64,000 nt of DNA, from NCBI GenBank assembly GCA_963721335.1, contig CAVRIV010000001.1, positions 62,001-126,000 of the forward strand, written 5' to 3'. Position numbers and translations under genes: made by a program. This document shows, piece by piece, positions 34,906 to 42,915 of the stretch. The notes beneath the pieces were generated by a model. That model had not been told where the DNA came from, did not search any database, and was given only the letters and a program-made list of their open reading frames with translations. The stretch is from CAVXDY01 sp963721335. Lineage in GTDB: Bacteria; Actinomycetota; Thermoleophilia; Miltoncostaeales; Miltoncostaeaceae. Numbering within the stretch: position 1 is the stretch's first letter; each line of letters opens with the position of its first letter.

Positions 34906-35517
34906 CTAGATCTCCAGGTCGAAGGGGCTGGGCTCCATGGTGCGGTCGTGCTCGCTGCCGGGCCGGGGGGCCTCGAAGATGGGCGCCGTGCCGAGCCGCG
35001 GAGTGAGGGCATCGGGACGGATGAGGGCGTAGATGCGGGTCTCCCGCTCGCGCTCGGCGGCGGCCCACTGGCCGGCCTCCCGCCAGTCGACGGCCCCCAG
35101 GCTGCCGAGGAGGCCGGCCACCAGGCCGGCCATGATCCCCCCGCCGCCGGTGAAGCGGTCGAAGATGAGCAGGGCGATGATCCCGGTGAGAACGATCCCG
35201 GCCAGCCGGAGGCGCCGGTCCCGGGAGTTGGCGAGCGTCTCGTGGACGGAGGCGCGGGGGGGCGGACCGGCGTCCCGCAGCCGCTCGACGATGCGGCGAC
35301 CGCTGGAGAGCGAGGCGACGAAGAGCGTGGGGAGGGCCACGGCGGCGGCGGCGAGGCCGGTGGCCCCCGGCCGGGTCGGCTCGTCCAGAAGCCAGGTGCA
35401 GAGCCAGAAGAGGGCGACCACCAGCGCCGTGGCCACGGCCGCCTGACCACGCCAGCGCGTCTCGTCGGCCACGCGCACCAGCCGGGGCAGCCCCGCGAGG
35501 ACGGACTCCGGTCTCAG
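34906..35517 (-). CDS. Four-helix membrane protein, function unknown, start uncertain
   Basis: A membrane protein with four clear helices: AAVATALVVALFWLCTWLL, LAAAAVALPTLFVASL, GIVLTGIIALLIFDRF and GIMAGLVAGLLGSLGAV, then a soluble acidic tail ending TMEPSPFDLEI. The start is unclear: CTG 35517 has a good AAAGGA six bases before it, GTG 35478 has none, and GTG 35625 would overlap the divergent dehydrogenase gene. No family is recognised. It lies inside a nucleotide-sugar operon but on the opposite strand, so co-function is not shown. Confidence 0.6.
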   Translation of the reverse strand: MRPESVLAGLPRLVRVADETRWRGQAAVATALVVALFWLCTWLLDEPTRPGATGLAAAAVALPTLFVASLSSGRRIVERLRDAGPPPRASVHETLANSRDRRLRLAGIVLTGIIALLIFDRFTGGGGIMAGLVAGLLGSLGAVDWREAGQWAAAERERETRIYALIRPDALTPRLGTAPIFEAPRPGSEHDRTMEPSPFDLEI

Positions 35518-35641
35518 GTCGTGTCCTTTCGGTCGCGGTCCCCGGTGGCTACGATAACCGGCCGTTGATGCGCGCGACCTCTCTCCTCCCGGCCACGACG
35601 CCGCCCCCGCCCGCCTGACCACCACCGCTCCCCGAGTCGGC

Positions 35642-36883
35642 GTGGTCGGCCTCGGCTACGTCGGCCTGCCGCTCGCCGCCACCTTCGCCGAGGCCGGCGT
35701 GCCGGTGCTCGGCCTGGACGCCGTCCAGTCGAAGGTCGACCAGGTCAACGGCGGCGTGTCCTACATCGAGGACGTGGCCTCGGAGCGCCTGGCGCCGCTC
35801 GTGAGCGCCGGCACGCTGAGCGCCACGGGCTCGTGGGACGCCATGCGGGCGGTGGACGCGATCCTCATCTGCCTGCCGACCCCGCTCACCGAGCATCGCG
35901 AGCCGGACCTCTCAGCCGTCCTCGGGGCCGCCGAGAGCCTCTCGTCGCGGCTGCGACGGGGCCACCTGGTGGTGCTGGAGAGCACGACCTACCCGGGCAC
36001 GACGCGCGAGGAGCTGGCGCCGGTGCTGGAACGCTCGGGCCTGCGCGCCGGCCGGGACTTCCACCTGGCGTTCTCCCCCGAGCGGGTCGACCCCGGGCGC
36101 CTGGACTGGACCACCCGCACCACGCCGAAGGTGGTCGGGGGGCTCACCCCCGAGTGCACCCGGCGCGCCATGGACCTGTACGCCACGGCCTGCGACACCC
36201 TGGTGCCGGTGGCGAGCCCGGAGATCGCCGAGCTCACCAAGCTCCTCGAGAACATCTTCCGCAGCGTCAACATCGCCCTGGTGAACGAGCTGGCCATGCT
36301 CTGCGACCGGATGGGGATCAACGTGTGGGAGGTCATCGACGCGGCCGCCACCAAGCCGTTCGGCTTCATGCCGTTCCGGCCCGGCCCCGGGCTCGGGGGC
36401 CACTGCATCCCGATCGACCCCTTCTACCTCACCTGGAAGGCGCGCGAGTTCGACCTGCACACCGAGTTCATCGAGCTGGCCGGCAAGGTCAACTCCCAGA
36501 TGCCGATCTTCTGCGTCGGGAAGGTGGCGCGCGCGCTCAACAGCCGCCGGAAGGCGCTCAACGGCGCTCGCGTGCTGGTGCTCGGGGTGGCCTACAAGGC
36601 GAACGTGAACGACACGCGCGAGAGCCCCTCACTGCGGATCATCCAGCTGCTGCGCGCCGACGGAGCCCACGTGGACTACCACGATCCGCACGTCGAGAGG
36701 CTGCCGCGGGAGGGGATGGCCAGCGTGACGCTGGACGCCGCGGCGCTGGCCGCGCACGACGTCGTGGTGGTGGTGACGCCGCACGACGGGATCGACTGGG
36801 AGATGGTCGCGGAGGAGGCGTCGTTGGTGGTTGACCTGCGCAACGTGGTCCCGGACACCGACGGCAAGGTCTGGAAGCTCTGA
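35642..36883 (+). CDS. UDP-sugar 6-dehydrogenase (WbpA/WecC type)
   Basis: 413 residues from GTG 35642. NAD-dependent oxidation of a UDP-HexNAc C6 to the uronic acid. Features: VVGLGYVGLPLAATFAEAGV, LPTPLTEHREPDLS, VLESTTYPGTTREEL, ELTKLLENIFRSVNIALVNE, a catalytic-Cys region GPGLGGHCIPIDPFYLTWKA and VLVLGVAYKANVNDTRESPS. The native start is probably upstream, since the first strand (RVGV) is in frame before the GTG: CTG 35615 is possible, or ATG 35568 if one C is missing from the C-rich stretch near 35604. The stop is followed at once by the oxidoreductase GTG. Confidence 0.9.
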   Translation: MVGLGYVGLPLAATFAEAGVPVLGLDAVQSKVDQVNGGVSYIEDVASERLAPLVSAGTLSATGSWDAMRAVDAILICLPTPLTEHREPDLSAVLGAAESLSSRLRRGHLVVLESTTYPGTTREELAPVLERSGLRAGRDFHLAFSPERVDPGRLDWTTRTTPKVVGGLTPECTRRAMDLYATACDTLVPVASPEIAELTKLLENIFRSVNIALVNELAMLCDRMGINVWEVIDAAATKPFGFMPFRPGPGLGGHCIPIDPFYLTWKAREFDLHTEFIELAGKVNSQMPIFCVGKVARALNSRRKALNGARVLVLGVAYKANVNDTRESPSLRIIQLLRADGAHVDYHDPHVERLPREGMASVTLDAAALAAHDVVVVVTPHDGIDWEMVAEEASLVVDLRNVVPDTDGKVWKL

Positions 36884-36884
36884 G

Positions 36885-37928
36885 GTGAGCGCGCCCATCG
36901 AGGACCGCGCGCCCGTCTCGGTGGGCGTGGTGGGCATGAACTACTGGGGCCCGAACCTGGCCCGGAACTTCGCCCGCGTCCCGGGATGCCGGCTCGCGTG
37001 GGTCTGCGACCGCGACGCCGAGGTGCTCGCGCGCCACCGCGACTCCTATCCCGCGAGCCGTTTCACGGCCGACTACGACGAGCTGCTGGCCGACCCGGAC
37101 CTCGACGCGGTGGTCATCGCCACCCCGGTGCCCACCCACGCGCCGCTCGCCCGCCGGGCCCTCGAGGCCGGCAAGGACGTGTTCGTCGAGAAGCCGCTCG
37201 CGGTGACCGCGCGCGACGCCAACGACCTCGCCGCCCAGGCCGACGCGCGCGAGCGCGTGCTGATGGTCGACCACCTGCTCGTGTTCCACCCGGGCGTGCA
37301 GGCCGTGAAGGACCTGATCGAGGACGGGACCCTGGGCCGGATCTTCTACCTCTACGGCAACCGGCAGAACCTGGGCATCGTGCGCCCCGACGAGAACGCC
37401 CTCTGGAGCCTGGGGCCCCACGACATCTCCGTGATGCTCTGGCTGGTGGGCGAGCGGCCCTCCGAGGTGGCGGCGAGCGGCGAGAGCTATCTCCAGCCGG
37501 GCGTCGAGGACGTGGTCTTCGGCCGCATCCGCTTCCCGTCCGGGATCATCGGCCACCTGCACCTGAGCTGGCTCGACCCCCACAAGATGAGGAAGATGAC
37601 CGTGATCGGCTCCGAGAAGATGGTGGTGTTCGACGACATGGAGACCGAGCGCAAGGTCACCATCTACGACAAGGGCCCGATCCCCCGCACGGAGACCTAC
37701 GGCGAGTACATCAAGGTGCGCTCGGGCGACATCCACATCCCGAAGGTGCCGGTCACCGAGCCGCTGCGGCTGGTGTGCGAGCGCTTCGTGCAGGCGGTGC
37801 GCGACCGGCAGCCGACGCCCTCCGACGGCGCGGCCGGCGCGGCCGTGGTGGAGGTGCTGGAGGCCATGACCGAGTCGCTCGGGTCGTCGGGCCGGCCGGT
37901 GCGGCTGGGCGCCGAGGTGGGCGCATGA
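36885..37928 (+). CDS. Gfo/Idh/MocA-family oxidoreductase (WbpB-like)
   Basis: 347 residues. N-terminal Rossmann fold VGVVGMNYWGPNLARNFAR, AVVIATPVPTHAPLARRALE and the conserved catalytic VFVEKPLAVT; the C-terminal alpha/beta domain has LVFHPGVQAVKDLI, WSLGPHDISVMLWLVGE and HLHLSWLDPHKMRK. Next to a UDP-sugar 6-dehydrogenase and an acetyltransferase, the best match in role is WbpB, which oxidises C3 of UDP-GlcNAcA to the keto sugar for transamination. It is linked to both neighbours by a 1-base gap and a 4-base overlap. Confidence 0.88.
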   Translation: MSAPIEDRAPVSVGVVGMNYWGPNLARNFARVPGCRLAWVCDRDAEVLARHRDSYPASRFTADYDELLADPDLDAVVIATPVPTHAPLARRALEAGKDVFVEKPLAVTARDANDLAAQADARERVLMVDHLLVFHPGVQAVKDLIEDGTLGRIFYLYGNRQNLGIVRPDENALWSLGPHDISVMLWLVGERPSEVAASGESYLQPGVEDVVFGRIRFPSGIIGHLHLSWLDPHKMRKMTVIGSEKMVVFDDMETERKVTIYDKGPIPRTETYGEYIKVRSGDIHIPKVPVTEPLRLVCERFVQAVRDRQPTPSDGAAGAAVVEVLEAMTESLGSSGRPVRLGAEVGA

Positions 37929-38623
37929 GCCGCGAGAACCTGGTCCTGGGCGATGGGGTGGTGCTGGGCGAGGACGTCGAGATCGGCGCCAACGTGGTCA
38001 TCCACGACGGCACGGTCATCGGCGACGGCTGCGTGATCCAGGACAACGTGGTGCTGGGCAAGCAGCCCCGGCTGTCGGCGCGCTCCACCAGCAAGCGGGA
38101 GCCCCTGCCGCCGCTGCGGCTGGAGGCCGGCGCGGCCGTGTGCAGCGGGGCCCTGGTCTACGCGGGGACCGTGATCGGCCCGGGCGCGATCATCGGCGAC
38201 CTGGCATCCGTGCGCGAGCGCTGCGTCCTGGGAGAGGGGGTCGTGGTGGGCCGGGGCGTGTGCGTCGAGAACGACGTCCCGATCGGCGCCTTCACCAAGA
38301 TCCAGTCGAACTCGTACATCACGGCCTACTCGGTGCTCGAGGACCACGTCTTCATCGCGCCCTGCGTGACGACCACCAACGACAACCTCATGGGCCGCAC
38401 CGAGGCCCGCCACGCCCAGATCAAGGGCGCCATCATCCGCCGCGGCGCGCGCGTGGGGGGCGGCGTGGTGATCCTGCCGGGCATCGAGATCGGCGAGGAG
38501 GCCTTCGTCGCCGCCGGGGCGCTGGTGACCAAGGACGTCCCCGCCAAGAAGCTCGTCGCCGGCTTCCCGGCGCACGTGTGGCGCGACGTACCGCCCGAGG
38601 AGCTGGTGGACGCCCAGGGCTGA
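37925..38623 (+). CDS. Hexapeptide-repeat acyl/acetyltransferase (WbpD-like)
   Basis: 232 residues forming a left-handed beta helix: repeated hexads through LGDGVVLGEDVEIGANVVIH, GTVIGDGCVIQDNVVLGKQP, GTVIGPGAIIGDLASV and GVVVGRGVCVENDVPIGAFT, then AYSVLEDHVFIAPCVTTTND and GGVVILPGIEIGEEAFVAAG. The C-terminal AGFPAHVWRDV is typical of WbpD-like transferases that acetylate the 3-amino group of UDP-GlcNAc3NA. The amino sugar would need a PLP aminotransferase (WbpE), which is not in this group. ATG 37925 overlaps the preceding stop. Confidence 0.88.
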   Translation: MSRENLVLGDGVVLGEDVEIGANVVIHDGTVIGDGCVIQDNVVLGKQPRLSARSTSKREPLPPLRLEAGAAVCSGALVYAGTVIGPGAIIGDLASVRERCVLGEGVVVGRGVCVENDVPIGAFTKIQSNSYITAYSVLEDHVFIAPCVTTTNDNLMGRTEARHAQIKGAIIRRGARVGGGVVILPGIEIGEEAFVAAGALVTKDVPAKKLVAGFPAHVWRDVPPEELVDAQG

Positions 38624-38642
38624 GGCCCGGGGGCCCGCTCTC

Positions 38643-40418
38643 CTACCGGACGACCACCCGCGCCGCCGCGCGGCCGCCGTAGATCACGTAGGGCACGGGG
38701 ACCGTGAGGCCGTCCGAAGGGACGTCGGCGTCGTCGTCGGGCCCCAGCAGCCGGACCGCGTCGTGCCGGTCGTCGGTGGCCCGGCGCACGCCGGCCACGA
38801 GCCGCTCGACGCGACTGCCCGTCGCGCGGTTGGCGAAGCGGTTCACGCGAGCGATCTCCGCCCGCCGGACCGGGGTGCTGGCCCCGAGGTTCTGGGTGAG
38901 GTCGGCGGGGAACGGGTCGAAGCCGTCGGACGACTTGGGCACCACCCGCAGGGCGACGCCACCGGAGCCCAGGTCGGACGGGATGCGCACGGGCACCCGG
39001 ACGGTGCGCGCCGTGTCCCGCCACGGCTGGACGCGCAGGCTGAGGACCGCCCTGCCTCCCGCGGTCACCCGGCGCGGCCGCACGCTCGCTCCGAGGATGC
39101 GCGCGGCCCGCACCCCGGGCTGGATGCGCTCGTCCACCCGGATCGCCGAGATCGGGATGTCGCGGATGCTGTTCTGGCCGAGGATCGACACCAGCCGGGC
39201 CGCCTGGCCGCTGGCCAGCGCCACGACGTCCCCCGCCGAGGCGTAGACGTTGCGGTAGGTGAGCGGCTTGGGCAGCGCGGGGCTGGAGACGGACACGCGC
39301 ACGGTCGCGGTCCCCGGCCGCATGCCGTCGCGCACCCGCACCGCCGGCTCGTCCTGCAGCAGGCCGGCCATGATCGGCAGGGTGCGGTCGTCGGGGGCGA
39401 TCGTCGCGGTCACGGTCGACTCGGTGCCGCGGGCGGTGTCGCGCGCCGTCCCCACCGCGTCGACGCCCTCGACCGGGCCCACCATGCCGGTCACCCCGTC
39501 GAAGCGGTCGGCCACGATCATCCCCTGGAGGGAGCCGGGCTCGGCGAAGATGTAGCTGGTGCTCGTGATCGGGGCCGGGATGACCTCGTAGACGTAGCTG
39601 TCGCCCAGCAGGAACTTGCTGCGGCCGCCGCCGAGGAAGGGGTGGCCGAAGGCGAGCAGCTTGGGGCCGTCCACGTAGGTGACCGTGCCGATGGCCCCGA
39701 GGGCGATGTCGCCCCCGGCCAGGAGCACCGACATCGACGCGCCGGGCTGCAGCGGCACGGGCGGGCGGGTGGTGCGCGGGCCGATCGACGCGAGCTGGAT
39801 CCCCGACCTCTCCAGCGCGCGCGAGAGGGGGCCGACGAGCCGCGGAGAGGCTCCCGTGACGGTCCAGCGCGCGAGCGGGTAGGTGCCGATCAGGTCCGGT
39901 CGCCGCCGCTCGAGACGGACGGCGGCGGCCCGGTCGCGCACCCGCACCATGCGCCGGGCGGCCCCGGTGGACGCCTCCGGTCGCGACAGGGCCCGCTGGC
40001 CCGACGAGGAGTCGATCATCTGCTCGATGGGCGTGAGGCCGATGAGCACGTTGGCCTCGTCGCCGGTGCCCGTGGCCACGGCGCCGATCACGCGCGCGAC
40101 GCCGTCGGCGCCGGTCACGTAGACCGGGCTGCCGCTCATGCCCTGCGCGACCCCTCCGGTCGAGGCGATCAGCGGGCCCTCGGCGCGGGCCAGGATCTGG
40201 GTGCCGCCCGGGCCGTCGGTCGACCGCTGGATGTCGATCACCGTGACCGGGAAGCGCACGATGTCGGTCCCGCGGACCACGGTGCGCGCCTCGCCGACCA
40301 TCCCCGGGTGGACCTCCGAGAGCGGGAGGATCGGGTCGGCGGCGGCCGCGTTCCCGGCGGCGGCCGCGAGCGCCGCCAGCGCGGCGAGCGCCGGCGCCGC
40401 GCTCCTGCGGAGCCTCAC
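38643..40418 (-). CDS. SpoIVB-like (peptidase S55) secreted protein
   Basis: 591 residues with an N-terminal signal peptide (Ala/Leu-rich, ending GNAAAADP). Putative serine protease of the S55 family: GGVAQGMSGSPVYV contains the nucleophile, GAVATGTG and GLTPIEQMID follow, and KLLAFGHPFLGGG would supply the His. In Bacillus SpoIVB the GH motif precedes the GMSGSP motif; here the order is reversed, as in other long S55-like proteins. The C-terminal half has beta-rich repeats (VRVSVSSPALPKPLTYRNV). GTG 40418 overlaps the SpoIID-like stop, so the two are co-expressed. Its substrate is unknown. Confidence 0.8.
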   Translation of the reverse strand: MRLRRSAAPALAALAALAAAAGNAAAADPILPLSEVHPGMVGEARTVVRGTDIVRFPVTVIDIQRSTDGPGGTQILARAEGPLIASTGGVAQGMSGSPVYVTGADGVARVIGAVATGTGDEANVLIGLTPIEQMIDSSSGQRALSRPEASTGAARRMVRVRDRAAAVRLERRRPDLIGTYPLARWTVTGASPRLVGPLSRALERSGIQLASIGPRTTRPPVPLQPGASMSVLLAGGDIALGAIGTVTYVDGPKLLAFGHPFLGGGRSKFLLGDSYVYEVIPAPITSTSYIFAEPGSLQGMIVADRFDGVTGMVGPVEGVDAVGTARDTARGTESTVTATIAPDDRTLPIMAGLLQDEPAVRVRDGMRPGTATVRVSVSSPALPKPLTYRNVYASAGDVVALASGQAARLVSILGQNSIRDIPISAIRVDERIQPGVRAARILGASVRPRRVTAGGRAVLSLRVQPWRDTARTVRVPVRIPSDLGSGGVALRVVPKSSDGFDPFPADLTQNLGASTPVRRAEIARVNRFANRATGSRVERLVAGVRRATDDRHDAVRLLGPDDDADVPSDGLTVPVPYVIYGGRAAARVVVR

Positions 40419-41677
40419 TCGCCCACCAGGCGCGCGGCCTGAGCCGCGGGGAGCTGTCGCCTGGTGACCGTGAACCACGTGTCCCGGAGGCCCAGCTCTG
40501 CGCGCATGGTGGTGCCCGTCAGGACCGTCTGGCTCCCCGACTGCGTGGTGATCTGGGCGTCGAGCACGCGGGGCGACACCCCGCGGCGCAGGACGGTCAC
40601 CTGCGTCACGGGCCCGTCCAGGCCCAGGCGCCGGCCGAGGCCCGCCGGGCTGAAGCTGGGCGGGTCGGGCCACACGTGGTACGGGGAGATCTCATCGAAG
40701 GGATCGGGCACGCTCACCAGGTAGGGGCGCGGCGTCCCGCCGCGGAAGACGTTCTGCACGTCCTCGGTGCGCCCGCCCGAGGTCGAGAAGAAGTAGGTCG
40801 TGATGACCCTCCCATCGTACGTGACGACCGTTCCGCGGGTGGCCCTGACCGCCCGCGTGGTGCGGGGGTCCTCCGCGGACACGCCGCCGTAGACCTGGCT
40901 GCGGTCGTCGTCGAAGACGTCGTAGGTGGCGGTGGGGGTCATGGTGGCGAGGGCGTAGCTGCGCGCGGCCACGGCCTGGGCCACGAGGGCCGCGAACGCG
41001 TCGTCGCCCCAGTGGGCCGGCATCTCGCGCGGCACGACGCCCTTGACGTAGACGTCCAGGCTCACCACGTTCACCAGGTCGAAGCCCCGGCCGGTGGGGA
41101 CGGCACGCAGGCCGCCGCGGTAGCGCCGGGCGGCCTCCGGCTGCGTGGGGCCCCAGGCCACCCACCCGCCGGACGTCCGCGCCTGGACGCGCACCGGGCC
41201 GGTGAAGACCGCCACCCGCCGCCCCTGGCGCACCAGCGCGAGCCGCCCGCCGGACAGCGTGGTGATGCGGTAGACGACCCCGGCGCGCAGGGGGGTGACG
41301 CCGCGCCCGTTGAGGCGGGCGCCGATGGCCCGCCAGGCCCCGGGGCTCCAGACCGTGGCGCTGCGGCGGCCGGTGGACAGCAGCACCCGGACCGGGCGCT
41401 GGGGGACCACCGACAGCGACGTGCCGCGGTAGTAGTGGCGCAGGATCTGCGCTCCGCTCCACCCGGCCAGCGCCCGGCCGCGCGCCCCGTACTGGGACAT
41501 CCCCACGCCGTGGCCCCAGCCGTGCCCGCTGAACGTGAAGACCGTCGCCTGCCCCGCCTGATGGGAGGCGGGCGACGGGGAGGTGGGTGGGGCCGGTGGG
41601 GCCCCTCCGGAGGGGGTCGGAAGGGCGAGCGCGGCGAGCGCGGCGCCCAGGCCCAGCGTGGTGAGGGGTCGGATCAT
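40415..41677 (-). CDS. SpoIID/LytB-domain secreted protein
   Basis: 420 residues from ATG 41677, with a signal peptide (TLGLGAALAALALPTP) and a Pro/Ser linker. SpoIID cleaves denuded peptidoglycan in sporulators. Motifs: FSGHGWGHGVGMSQYGARG near residue 50, NVVSLDVYVKGVVPREMPAH, ALVAQAVAARSYALATM, VYGGVSAEDPRTTRAV and TYFFSTSGGRTEDVQNVF. The GHGVGMSQYGA block, at the C terminus in Bacillus SpoIID, is at the N terminus here. It is coupled to the SpoIVB-like gene. Proteins like this are common in non-sporulating actinobacteria and probably act in wall remodelling. Confidence 0.87.
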   Translation of the reverse strand: MIRPLTTLGLGAALAALALPTPSGGAPPAPPTSPSPASHQAGQATVFTFSGHGWGHGVGMSQYGARGRALAGWSGAQILRHYYRGTSLSVVPQRPVRVLLSTGRRSATVWSPGAWRAIGARLNGRGVTPLRAGVVYRITTLSGGRLALVRQGRRVAVFTGPVRVQARTSGGWVAWGPTQPEAARRYRGGLRAVPTGRGFDLVNVVSLDVYVKGVVPREMPAHWGDDAFAALVAQAVAARSYALATMTPTATYDVFDDDRSQVYGGVSAEDPRTTRAVRATRGTVVTYDGRVITTYFFSTSGGRTEDVQNVFRGGTPRPYLVSVPDPFDEISPYHVWPDPPSFSPAGLGRRLGLDGPVTQVTVLRRGVSPRVLDAQITTQSGSQTVLTGTTMRAELGLRDTWFTVTRRQLPAAQAARLVGE

Positions 41678-41736
41678 CGGAGGGCGGCCCCGCACGGTAG
41701 CGGAGCGCGGCCGAGCGGCCACGATCCCGGGTCATC

Positions 41737-42423
41737 TCAGCCGGTGGTCTCGACCAGATACCCGGCGGCCAGGCGGATCCCTTCCGCGATCGCCGCCCCG
41801 GTCGAGGCCCCCAGGCGTCGCAGGTCGGCCAGGGCGGCCTCGGGCTCCGGCCCGCCGAGCAGCCGGTGAACCGGCTCGGGGGCCGCTCCCCGCGCCGCCA
41901 GCGCGAGCAGGGTGGCCGACAGCGCCCCGGTCCGGGAGCCGGCGTCCGCCGGGCAGAGCGCGCTCACCAGCCGCTCGATCGCCTCCGGGGCGAGGCCGGC
42001 GGCGGGGCCGAGCGCCCGCACGGCGACGGCCGCGCCCCCCAGCAGGTCGTCGCCCTCGGGCGTGAGGCCGGGGCCGCGTCCCAGCAGGCGCTCGCCGGCT
42101 CCGGCAAGATCGATGGCGCGCGCGCTCACCCGTTGCCCGAGCCACGCCTCGAGGGCCCGCACCTCGGGGCGGCCACCGGCGAGAGGGGCCACGACCGGGT
42201 CCCAGGCCGGGGGGTGCCCGGGATCCCATGCCACGGCGAACGGCGGGTCCGGCGCGTCCGCGGTGATCGCGTTCGGCATTCGCGGAACGCCGGGCGCGGA
42301 GACCGTCACGACGACGCCGTCCAGGTCGAGGTGCAGGGCGCCGCGCCCCCCGCCGCGCACGCGCAGTGTGCGTGGGCCGTCCAGCAACTCGAGCACAGCG
42401 GTGGACACCGCGTCGGCGCGCAC
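41737..42423 (-). CDS. allH: DUF2877 protein, AllH (oxamate carbamoyltransferase subunit) family
   Basis: 228 residues from GTG 42423. DUF2877 is the family of E. coli AllH (YlbF), which with AllF (FdrA) and AllG (YlbE, DUF1116) forms oxamate carbamoyltransferase, the enzyme that phosphorolyses oxalurate to oxamate and carbamoyl phosphate. Seen here: SAPGVPRMPNAITADAP near the N terminus, the conserved LLGRGPGLTPEGDDLLGGAA, and DAGSRTGALSATLLALAARG with EPVHRLLGG. It is the last gene of a minus-strand run that begins with the Nit1C-type glycosyltransferase (45884). FdrA and DUF1116 partners are encoded 5 kb and 17 kb away in the same window. The true substrate here is unproven. Confidence 0.83.
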   Translation of the reverse strand: MRADAVSTAVLELLDGPRTLRVRGGGRGALHLDLDGVVVTVSAPGVPRMPNAITADAPDPPFAVAWDPGHPPAWDPVVAPLAGGRPEVRALEAWLGQRVSARAIDLAGAGERLLGRGPGLTPEGDDLLGGAAVAVRALGPAAGLAPEAIERLVSALCPADAGSRTGALSATLLALAARGAAPEPVHRLLGGPEPEAALADLRRLGASTGAAIAEGIRLAAGYLVETTG

Positions 42424-42485
42424 GACCGGTGGCGCCCGGCGGGCGTCGCCGGGGCGGTCGCCGCTCCGTACGAGGAGCTGGGCCC

Positions 42486-42915
42486 CTAGGTCCTCCAGCG
42501 CTTGACGCCCGACGTCATCGCCACCATCCGCCGCTTGATCCCCCACGGGATCACGGAGTAGACCGGGGCGAACACCGAGCGCCAGAACCAGCCCGCGGCC
42601 GCGTGCGGGGCCGGAGAGCCCGCCCGGGCGCCCAGGCGGCGCATGGAGGCCTCCATCAGCGCGCGCTCGCCGCTCGACCGCATCCGCCGCGGCAGGCTCG
42701 GCTTCGGCGGCAGGGCGGCGGGGTGCTGGCCCGGCCGCGCGCCGGGAGTGCCCACCTTGCTCAACGCGTCCGCCAACGCCGTCTCCCCCGCCTTGCGCGC
42801 GGTGGACCCGGGGGGCGCCGGCGGTGCGGCGGGAAGGCCGCCGCTGCCGTGGAGGGCGACCTTGTCGTGCCCGAAGTACTCGCGCAGGGCCTCGGGTCGG
42901 CTCGAGATCGCTCAC
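42486..42915 (-). CDS. Hypothetical protein, one frameshift
   Basis: About 143 residues after correcting an extra C near 42893. It begins SDLEPT, continues ALREYFGHDKVALHGSGGLP, then a Pro/Ala-rich linker, PSLPRRMRSSGERALMEASM and a C-terminal AGWFWRSVFAPVYSVIPWGI that may be membrane-associated or amphipathic. GTG 42915 overlaps the stop of the pyridine-nucleotide disulfide oxidoreductase by four bases. No family is recognised; it lies between that gene and the AllH-like gene, probably in one transcript. Confidence 0.5.

Noticed and set aside
38625..38640. Terminator hairpin in GGCCCGGGGGCCC between convergent genes
   Set aside because: The stem is five G/C pairs expected by chance at this composition and no T run follows.
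38763..40442. 559-codon open frame on the plus strand
   Set aside because: It is antisense to the SpoIVB-like gene and consists of low-complexity Arg/Ala/His sequence with no recognisable domain.
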